From: Coleofasciculus sp. S288
Lineage (GTDB): Bacteria > Cyanobacteriota > Cyanobacteriia > Cyanobacteriales > Coleofasciculaceae
Assembly (NCBI GenBank): GCA_020216575.1
Contig: JAIUYC010000014.1
Span: forward strand, 1 to 13,067
Length of the DNA: 13,067 nucleotides
Direction: 5' to 3'
In this document: piece by piece, positions 7,130-13,067 of the stretch
Position numbering within the stretch: the stretch's first letter is position 1
Layout of the letters: each line of letters opens with the position of its first letter
Program-made: the position numbers and the translations under genes
The notes under the pieces: model-generated
Databases searched by the model: none
The model's input: the letters and a program-made list of their open reading frames with translations, nothing else
Told to the model about the DNA's origin: nothing

Positions 7130-7134
7130 CCTCC
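7130..7134 (-). promoter_or_regulatory. Ribosome binding site fixing the MCP start
   Basis: The minus strand reads GGAGG, eight bases before the ATG at 7119-7121. The longer TTG start at 7176-7178 has no comparable site, so the 19 extra N-terminal residues are probably not made. Confidence 0.7.
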
Positions 7135-7205
7135 AACTCAAAAGTTAAGCGTGTAATGATTACGGGGTAAGCTATCAAAGTTGCGAAGAAACTTCTAACA
7201 ATAAT

Positions 7206-8294
7206 TCAAATCGCCTCATCCACGATAAATCCACTTTTAAAAAACAGTTTTTGCAAGTTCAAAAGATTCATCATTTTTTCCTGATAGGGAGCTATGCCTT
7301 GAAGGTATTCACTATTAATTGAATGGATAGCAGTGGGTATCGGCCTAATCTCTTGTGGGTTCAGTAAGAACATCACATCACAAACTTCTTCTACCATGAC
7401 ACCCGCAACTATTCCCTCAACTTCTACAATCATTGACTTAGAACCATTCGGTATATTGGACAGAGGTAGATTTAACAAGCGGCGAATATCAACTAAAGTG
7501 AGAATCTCTCCTCGTAGATTCATGTTTCCAATAATGTGTACCGGACAACAGGGAATGGGAGTTACTTTGTGGATTTCAGTAAACTCCCGTACTAATGTTA
7601 AATCAATGCCGAAAAGTTCCCGATTTAAAGCAATTACTGCTAGGGGTTTTAAACTCTTTAAATCCTGGCGATCGGGGGATTGCTTTAGGAACTCAGCGCG
7701 TTTCTGAAAAATTACTCTTTCTTCTGGAGTGGCATTGGGACAAAAGAAATTCTGTTTTGAGACTAAATTAGAACCATTCGGGGGAAAATTATCTAGCTCA
7801 GGCTCCCGCTGAAGTTCCTTTTGCAGGGTGTCTTTTAAAGAAAAAATACTTTTAAATTCTGTGTCCAGCAGCCAATTTTCTGGATTACTTAGAATTAGAA
7901 TGTCTTCCAAATCCCTAACAATACCATAGATAATTCGTTTTTGGGTATCTATCGACGATTTTTGAGGGTGGAATAATTCAGTTTTAATTTCTTCGGGAGC
8001 TATAATTTTAAATTCATGGACTTCATTAACAATAATGCCCGCTCGCAAGTCTTTCCATTTTAAAACCACTACATTATCGGTCAAGCGATAGTCTGATGAT
8101 TGATGATCCAATCTGACGTTTAGATCCATAATTGGTAAACTATTACCCCGCACGTTAACAACACCAACTATGTTACGAGGGGCTTGGGGAATCAACGTTA
8201 GCTCTGGTAGCTCGAAAATCTCTTCGATGAAATCTTTTCTGATGCCATAAAGACAGTTATTTAAGCCGAATACGAGATAGAGTTGCTCTTGCAT
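7206..8294 (-). CDS. Tandem CheW-domain adaptor protein
   Basis: This 362-residue cytoplasmic adaptor has two CheW domains. The first spans about residues 1-145 with the signature GVVNVRGNSLPIMDL (44-58). The second spans about 216-355 with GNMNLRGEILTLVDIRRLL (256-274). A linker contains TPEERVIFQKRAEFL (189-203), a motif often seen beside CheW domains in cyanobacteria. CheW joins receptor tips to CheA; two copies in one chain could bridge neighbouring CheA-receptor units, as suggested for CheV-like and fused CheW proteins (inference). The start ATG is six bases after the stop of cheR, so the two are almost certainly co-translated. The first domain is more diverged around its N-terminal half than the second. 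Confidence 0.9.
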   Translation of the reverse strand: MQEQLYLVFGLNNCLYGIRKDFIEEIFELPELTLIPQAPRNIVGVVNVRGNSLPIMDLNVRLDHQSSDYRLTDNVVVLKWKDLRAGIIVNEVHEFKIIAPEEIKTELFHPQKSSIDTQKRIIYGIVRDLEDILILSNPENWLLDTEFKSIFSLKDTLQKELQREPELDNFPPNGSNLVSKQNFFCPNATPEERVIFQKRAEFLKQSPDRQDLKSLKPLAVIALNRELFGIDLTLVREFTEIHKVTPIPCCPVHIIGNMNLRGEILTLVDIRRLLNLPLSNIPNGSKSMIVEVEGIVAGVMVEEVCDVMFLLNPQEIRPIPTAIHSINSEYLQGIAPYQEKMMNLLNLQKLFFKSGFIVDEAI

Positions 8295-8300
8295 GGTTTC

Positions 8301-9407
8301 TCAATCCATTGATTTCAATGCTGTTTCCAGTTGTAAAATTAGTTCGCTAGCCGTCATATTCCCCAGTCTCGGTATTTTTGTATTAGGAGGCAGCTGCTTG
8401 AGGAGATTGAGAGCTGTTTTCTGCATCTTAAGGTTGCTTTTTTCGAGGGCAATCTCGATATCGATATCATTCGCCGTCAAGGATAAGTTTTCGCTTGAAG
8501 GATAAGTTGACTCACGAGGTAGAGATACTAAAGGTGTATCGAATCCATTATTTTCCTGGCGCTGGTATACTAATGATTCTGGAAAAACTTTGGTCTGGAA
8601 CTGACTTAAATCTTGGCCATAAAGCTCTGAATGACCAGTGATGAGATATCCTAGGGGTTGCAGGGAATGATAAAATTTATTTAAAACTTTGGCGATCGCG
8701 GATGCTCCAAAGTAAATGAAAACATTACGACAAAGAATTAAATCAAGCTCTCGCAAATCTGAACTGGACTGAGGAAATGGAGTTTTAACTAAATTAACCG
8801 TCTGAAATTTTACCATCTGCTTAATTGAGGGATCGAGGCAGTATTCATTGTCGATCGCTCTAAAGTATCGGCGCTTTATTTCTGGAGAAACATTTCTAAA
8901 TGACCAAGGTCGATAAACTCCAGTTTTTGCTTTTTGCAGTGCTACTTGATTAATGTCTATTCCTAAGATGGTCAAGTTCCATTGCTCTAGGTCTGGAATG
9001 AGTTCTTTAAGGAGAATGGCAAGGGAATAAGGTTCTTCTCCTGATGAACATCCGGCACTGCATAGGCGGAGAACTTTGTGGTTTTTTTTTCGCTGAATGA
9101 GTTCTGGAAGAATGTGATTTCGCAGGATCAGGAACTGTTCCTTGTCTCGAAAAAAAAAGCTTTCACCATTAGTTACTAGAGTAATAAGGTTTTGCCATTC
9201 TTGATGGTTATCTTGATGATTAGAATCTAATAGTTGATAGTAATTTTCTGGACTATATAATTTCAGAGATTTCATTCTTAGAAGGATTTGTTCGCTTAAA
9301 TTAGATTGATCTCGTTCCCTAATTTCTAGTCCGGTATGTTTGGCAACTAATTGAATAAAATTCTGGAGTAAGCCTTCATTTAAAGATTCTGATTTTACCA
9401 CTCTCAT
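8301..9407 (-). CDS. cheR: Chemotaxis protein methyltransferase CheR
   Basis: This 368-residue enzyme transfers methyl groups from S-adenosylmethionine to glutamates on the receptor. It has the CheR N-terminal helical domain (about 10-75), TNGESFFFRD (79-88; the family usually has Thr-Tyr-Phe-Phe where this has Ser-Phe-Phe-Phe), the SAM-binding CSAGCSSGEEPYSLA (116-130), D151 after ILGID, CRNVFIYF (226-233) and GHSE (258-261). About 80 residues follow the catalytic domain, from about 288: a Ser/Pro-rich linker, then a helical stretch with no TPR pattern I can recognise and no pentapeptide receptor-docking clue. The called ATG (9405-9407) abuts an AGGAG, which is too close; a GTG two codons later (9399-9401) has six-base spacing and may be used. 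It lies between cheB and the CheW gene. Confidence 0.93.
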   Translation of the reverse strand: MRVVKSESLNEGLLQNFIQLVAKHTGLEIRERDQSNLSEQILLRMKSLKLYSPENYYQLLDSNHQDNHQEWQNLITLVTNGESFFFRDKEQFLILRNHILPELIQRKKNHKVLRLCSAGCSSGEEPYSLAILLKELIPDLEQWNLTILGIDINQVALQKAKTGVYRPWSFRNVSPEIKRRYFRAIDNEYCLDPSIKQMVKFQTVNLVKTPFPQSSSDLRELDLILCRNVFIYFGASAIAKVLNKFYHSLQPLGYLITGHSELYGQDLSQFQTKVFPESLVYQRQENNGFDTPLVSLPRESTYPSSENLSLTANDIDIEIALEKSNLKMQKTALNLLKQLPPNTKIPRLGNMTASELILQLETALKSMD

Positions 9408-9412
9408 CTCCT
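9408..9412 (-). promoter_or_regulatory. Ribosome binding site suggesting a GTG start for cheR
   Basis: AGGAG on the minus strand touches the ATG at 9405-9407 with no spacer, but stands six bases from the in-frame GTG at 9399-9401. Initiation at GTG would shorten CheR by two residues. Confidence 0.45.
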
Positions 9413-9446
9413 GATCATTCTCAATTTAGGAAGCTTTATATCTCTT

Positions 9447-9470
9447 AGAACTCGTTTTTTTACGGGTTCT
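9447..9470 (-). promoter_or_regulatory. Stem-loop between cheB and cheR
   Basis: AGAACTCGT (9447-9455) pairs with ACGGGTTCT (9462-9470) over nine pairs with one wobble, around a six-base homopolymer loop. In the minus-strand transcript it sits in the 85-base gap before cheR and is not followed by a T tract, so it is not a standard terminator. It could be a processing site or a stabilising structure that sets relative expression of cheB and cheR. Confidence 0.45.
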
Positions 9471-9492
9471 TCCGCTCTTCAAAGAAAAGGGG

Positions 9493-10545
9493 TTATTTTT
9501 GCAATAACTCTAGCAACTTCGGCGCGATCGCATGGATGGGTAACACCTGTTTGGCTGCTCCAAGAGCGATCGCTTCTTTCGGCATGCCAAACACGACAGA
9601 CGTAGCTTCATCTTGAGCGATGGTAAAACCACCCGCCTGAGTGACAACTTGCATTCCTTGCGCCCCATCTCTCCCCATCCCCGTCAGCAATATTCCCACT
9701 GTTCCCCTGCCGTAGAACTTGGCGAATGACTCAAACGTAACGGTTACAGAAGGGCGATGTCCTTCCAAAGGCGGCGAATCAGAACAGATAAATCGCCCCC
9801 GTCCATCTAACTCTAAGTGGTGCTGTTCAGGTGGAAAATAAATCGTGCTGGGTTTTGGTGTATCCCCACGTTGAGCAATTTGAATAGACAACTGACAATG
9901 ACTGGCTAACCAATCAATTAATCCCTGTAAAAAACCCAGACAAATGTGTTGCACACAAATCACAGGTAAGGGAAAATCTGCGGGTAGTTGAGCGAACAGA
10001 TCGCGTAGAGCTTGAGGTCCGCCTGTCGATGCACCAACAACTACAATTTTTGGCTTGAGGTAGGACTTAAAAGACCAAGCGATACGATTTTCTGTTTCTA
10101 GTCTCTGGGTTTGAGAGGGAAACTTTCGTTTTTTCTTAAATACTTTTACTCCAGACAGGATTTGAATCTTATTGATCAACTCCTGCTTGAGCGACTCATC
10201 CTCTGTTACCAATCCTGCACGCGGCTTGGGAAAAATATCCACTGCCCCTGCATCTAAAAGTCGAAAAACATGATGGGTATCTTCTTCCTGTACTGAAGCA
10301 CTAATCACCAGGATAGGTCGAGGATAGAGCGCCATAACTTCAGCTGTAAACTCTAGACCATTCATTTGAGGCATATGGAGGTCTGTACAAATAACATCGG
10401 GCTGAACTGTAGGAATCATTGTCAATGCTTCTAAGCCCGTGTGAGCTTCTCCTACTACTTCAATCTGGGGTGATGAATTCAAAATCCGTTTCAAAATGAC
10501 TAGTGCAATTTGTGAATCTTCAACTAACAGAACGCGAATTGGCAT
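9493..10545 (-). CDS. cheB: Chemotaxis response regulator protein-glutamate methylesterase CheB
   Basis: This 350-residue, two-domain enzyme removes methyl groups from receptor glutamates, opposing CheR, when its receiver is phosphorylated by CheA. The receiver (1-120) has E9-D10, phosphoacceptor D55 (VICTDLHMP), S82 and K107. After a basic linker (about 125-163) the esterase domain (164-350) shows the catalytic triad in context: S173 in GASTGG, H200 in CVQH and D293 in TGMGRDG. All key residues are present, so it should be active. The ATG at 10543-10545 has no evident ribosome site, because the 70 bases before it are made of short repeats. It is preceded by cheA and followed by cheR, 85 bases away. 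Confidence 0.94.
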   Translation of the reverse strand: MPIRVLLVEDSQIALVILKRILNSSPQIEVVGEAHTGLEALTMIPTVQPDVICTDLHMPQMNGLEFTAEVMALYPRPILVISASVQEEDTHHVFRLLDAGAVDIFPKPRAGLVTEDESLKQELINKIQILSGVKVFKKKRKFPSQTQRLETENRIAWSFKSYLKPKIVVVGASTGGPQALRDLFAQLPADFPLPVICVQHICLGFLQGLIDWLASHCQLSIQIAQRGDTPKPSTIYFPPEQHHLELDGRGRFICSDSPPLEGHRPSVTVTFESFAKFYGRGTVGILLTGMGRDGAQGMQVVTQAGGFTIAQDEATSVVFGMPKEAIALGAAKQVLPIHAIAPKLLELLQK

Positions 10546-10615
10546 TGGTTATTGGGAATGAGGAATGGGTCATTGGTAATTGGTGATGGATGATTGGGCA
10601 ACTGACAACTGACAA
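10546..10615. repeat. Short degenerate tandem repeats filling the cheA-cheB gap
   Basis: The whole spacer is built from repeats of ATTGGTAATTGG-like units followed by the heptamer AACTGAC in tandem. Such tracts are typical intergenic repeats of filamentous cyanobacteria. The repeat meets the cheA stop codon (10616-10618) and leaves no Shine-Dalgarno site in front of cheB, so the unit seems to have expanded between two operon genes. Confidence 0.65.
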
Positions 10616-13066
10616 TTAAACGAGTCTCCCTAGAGTTTCTAAGAGAAAATCTTGATTAAATTTGCCTTTGATAATGTAAGCATCTGCTCCTGCTTTAGCC
10701 CCCTTGCTTTTGTCAGCATCGGACGTTAGAGTTGTTACTAAAATGATGGGTAAATTTTTATATTCTGGATGCTTGCGAATTTTTGCGGTGAGTGAAAATC
10801 CGTTTAGATTGGGCATTTCCACATCCGATACCACGGCATCAAAATCACGAGATCTCAGTTTGTTATAGCCATCTAATCCATCTACAGCGATGACTACTTC
10901 ATACCCAGCTCCTTCCAAGAGCCGTTTTTCTTGCGTGCGAACGGGGATGGAGTCTTCTACTAACAGAATGACTGGCTTCTTTTGAACGGTTTCCTTGGGT
11001 TTGATGGAAGTGGCAGACGGAGTTTGCTGTTGCAATGATCGAAGCAAATCTGGGGGGTTAAGAATGGTACAAACGTCTCCTGACGGGAGAATAGTTGCTC
11101 CGCTAACATTACGCACCCGTTTTAAGACTTGACTCTGAGGTTTGATTGCCACCTCTTGAGTGTCCAAAAGGCGATCGACAAAGAATCCAGCTTGTTCTTC
11201 TCCCACCTTGAGCAAAATGGTTTGTCGCAACTCGCTCTTTTGTGGGTTGCCTTTGGCGACGGAGGCATAAATGGGCGAGTTGGACAGTTCCAGCAGTTCA
11301 CCAAGATCCGCAACCGGAACGATTTGGCCATCCACGATAATCGTTTCTCGACCGTCCTTGGTTAAAATTTGGTCTTGGGAAACCAGTAAACTTGTATGCA
11401 CGAACTCGATGGGTAGAGCGTGGATAATGCCTTGAACCTCTAAAAGCAGTGCATTGACAATTGCCAAGGTGGTGCTGAGTTGGAGGCGGAACGTGCATCC
11501 TTGACCGAGGGTTGATTCAATTTGGATAGTGCCTTTGAGGCGTTCGACGTTGGTGCGTACTACATCCAACCCAATGCCTCTGCCAGAAATTTCTGTAATA
11601 AACGCTCGGGTTGAGAAGCCAGGAGCAAAAATCAGCGCGTGAAGCTGGCTTGGAGCCATTGTCTCCAGTTCTTCTGCTCGATAGAGCTTGCGCTTGATGG
11701 CAGTTTGTTTAATCTTCTCAGTGTCTAGCCCTCGCCCATCATCTGCCACTTCGATGATGATGCTGTTGCCGCTTTGGTAACCTCTAAGCCAAATCTTGGC
11801 GATGGGAGGTTTGCCCAATCTCTCTCGCTCATCAGCCGTCTCAATGCCATGATCGATCGCGTTACGAATCATGTGCATCAAGGAGTCTTTGATTTCTTCA
11901 AGGATGCGTTTGTCGGCGGTGGTTTCTCCTCCTTCAATGATTAATTCCACTTGTTTGGATTGCTGTCGAGCTAAATCCCGCACCATACGGGGAAACAACT
12001 GAAACAGTGTGGATAAGGGAAGAAGTCGCAGGGTGCGAATTTTTTCTCTTAATTCCCCAGAGATCATGTCCAGTTTCGTGATATTTTCCTGAGATGACGT
12101 TCTCAGGGAGTGGAGCGTTTTTTCTAGACGCTCTAGGTAAGGGTTGGCCGCTAAGGATGAAGAATTCAGGGATTTCCCTTTGCTATAAACTGCTCTCCAC
12201 TCTTCCCACAGTGTTGCCATTGCCTCAATTTCAGTCGTAGCGTGGGCGATAGCGATTTTGGTGACAGTGAGTTCCTCGGCTTGTGTGAGTAAGGAATCGA
12301 GGTCGTGAGTGGGAACGCGAATAGTGTCGATGTGGTAGGGTTCGCCAACTCCTGGAGAAGAAGAGGGCAAGTCTGGAGTTGCGATCGCAAGACTTTCAGC
12401 AGGCGAGGACTGTTCCTCCGTTGTTGCGATCGCTTGCTCATCGGCGGCAGGGAAGGACTCCTGAATCGGTGCTGTAGCAACAACCTCCATTAACTGCTCG
12501 ATCGCCCCAACCAAATCGACCCCACTTGCTTGACCTGTAACCGCTTCATGAACCAGAAGTCCGAGCGTATCCAGTCCTTGATAAAGGCGATCGCTCACCT
12601 GCGGGGTTAAAATCGTCTGTTGGTGCTTGATTCTCTCGAGTATCTCCTCAAGGGCATGCGTGAGGCTTTCCACTGTTTCTAGCCCTGCACTTCTAGAGTC
12701 CCCCTTCAGGGTATGGGCTTCCCGCAGCAACTGTTCCAACGTTGCTTCGTCATCCGGATGCTTCTCGAGGTGCAGCAAACCTGCTTGCAGGGTTTGCAAC
12801 CGTTCTTCGCTAGCAATTTTATAAATCTCTCGAAGTTCTTCGTCTTCGATAACGGTGGGTGCAAGTTGGGAACCATCGTTCTGGTTAGGAGTACCCCACT
12901 GGGCTGCAATTCCCCCCATTATGGATGGAAGAAACTCTTGATCTCCTGCTCCCCCACTCCCCCGCTCCCCTGCAAGTTTTTTAGGAGGAGTTTCCTGCTG
13001 GAGTTGTCTGGAAACGTGGGAGTCGGGAGGAAACGGTTCATCCTCGTGTTGGGTGCGATCGCGCAT
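10616..13066 (-). CDS. cheA: Hybrid chemotaxis histidine kinase CheA with C-terminal receiver (N-terminus possibly incomplete)
   Basis: This is 816 residues as seen. Residues 74-190 form an Hpt domain with phosphoryl histidine H118 (REAHTLKGDSRSAG). A Pro/Ser/Thr/Ala linker (195-245) replaces a CheY-binding P2 domain. Dimerisation helices (about 250-345) are followed by the kinase core, with N402 (HMIRNAIDHG), DDGRGLD (442-448) and SGRGIGLDVV (494-503). A CheW-like domain (about 530-675) precedes a receiver (698-816) with E704-D705, phosphoacceptor D748, T778/T779 and K800. CheA takes phosphate from ATP at H118 and passes it to receivers; the fused receiver may act as a phosphate sink or internal regulator. 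Residues 1-70 are low-complexity and include a repeat-encoded Gly-rich stretch. The frame is open to the window edge, one base past the ATG, so the true start and any further Hpt domain may lie outside. Confidence 0.92.
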   Translation of the reverse strand: MRDRTQHEDEPFPPDSHVSRQLQQETPPKKLAGERGSGGAGDQEFLPSIMGGIAAQWGTPNQNDGSQLAPTVIEDEELREIYKIASEERLQTLQAGLLHLEKHPDDEATLEQLLREAHTLKGDSRSAGLETVESLTHALEEILERIKHQQTILTPQVSDRLYQGLDTLGLLVHEAVTGQASGVDLVGAIEQLMEVVATAPIQESFPAADEQAIATTEEQSSPAESLAIATPDLPSSSPGVGEPYHIDTIRVPTHDLDSLLTQAEELTVTKIAIAHATTEIEAMATLWEEWRAVYSKGKSLNSSSLAANPYLERLEKTLHSLRTSSQENITKLDMISGELREKIRTLRLLPLSTLFQLFPRMVRDLARQQSKQVELIIEGGETTADKRILEEIKDSLMHMIRNAIDHGIETADERERLGKPPIAKIWLRGYQSGNSIIIEVADDGRGLDTEKIKQTAIKRKLYRAEELETMAPSQLHALIFAPGFSTRAFITEISGRGIGLDVVRTNVERLKGTIQIESTLGQGCTFRLQLSTTLAIVNALLLEVQGIIHALPIEFVHTSLLVSQDQILTKDGRETIIVDGQIVPVADLGELLELSNSPIYASVAKGNPQKSELRQTILLKVGEEQAGFFVDRLLDTQEVAIKPQSQVLKRVRNVSGATILPSGDVCTILNPPDLLRSLQQQTPSATSIKPKETVQKKPVILLVEDSIPVRTQEKRLLEGAGYEVVIAVDGLDGYNKLRSRDFDAVVSDVEMPNLNGFSLTAKIRKHPEYKNLPIILVTTLTSDADKSKGAKAGADAYIIKGKFNQDFLLETLGRLV
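12943..12972. repeat. Octamer tandem repeat inside the cheA coding sequence
   Basis: CTCCCCCA, CTCCCCCG and CTCCCCTG stand in tandem after a partial CTCCTG unit. On the coding strand they give the Gly/Ser/Arg-rich stretch at about residues 33-41 of CheA. The tract resembles G/C-rich intergenic repeats of cyanobacteria, here read through in frame ahead of the Hpt domain. Confidence 0.6.
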
Positions 13067-13067
13067 T

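Noticed and set aside
7122..7178. Extension of the MCP to the upstream TTG
   Set aside because: No ribosome site precedes the TTG, whereas GGAGG stands at good distance from the ATG at 7119-7121.

Overview
The window looks like a piece of a cyanobacterial chromosome, most likely from a filamentous or gliding lineage. The HIP1 octamer GCGATCGC recurs (for example 1040-1047, 9566-9573, 13055-13062). Short low-complexity tandem repeats of the cyanobacterial type sit between and inside genes. One gene encodes a PATAN-receiver protein, a domain pairing characteristic of cyanobacterial taxis systems. All confidently called genes lie on the minus strand; only a possible 13-codon gene tail at the left edge is on plus.

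Left part (1-3448). A small four-helix-bundle (S23/IVP-like) gene (93-524) is flanked by G/C-rich tandem repeats in opposite orientation and carries what looks like an 11-residue in-frame insertion of a small dispersed repeat. To its right is a probable two-gene unit, read right to left: a secreted protein ending in an outer-membrane beta-barrel (2195-3448) and a membrane-anchored DUF3131 protein (635-2083). These are envelope or exopolysaccharide-type genes with no synthase in view.

Middle (3449-4064) is about 600 bases without a convincing gene. It holds a long imperfect inverted repeat (3509-3530/3640-3658), a minus-strand intrinsic terminator (about 3798-3824) and a compact dispersed-repeat hairpin (3901-3940).

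Right part (4065-13066) is a six-gene chemosensory cluster transcribed right to left: hybrid CheA-REC, CheB, CheR, a tandem-CheW protein, a polytopic-membrane methyl-accepting protein and a PATAN-REC protein. The MCP would sense through a histidine-rich multi-pass membrane domain and the two CheW domains would link it to CheA. CheR and CheB would provide adaptation. Phosphate could go to receivers on CheA, CheB and the PATAN protein. No stand-alone CheY is present, so the PATAN-REC protein is the likely output, perhaps on type IV pili, as for PixG/PilG/HmpA-type proteins. The presence of CheR and CheB, together with the CheA-REC fusion, makes the set resemble a Wsp-type pathway with PATAN-REC in place of the usual output protein.
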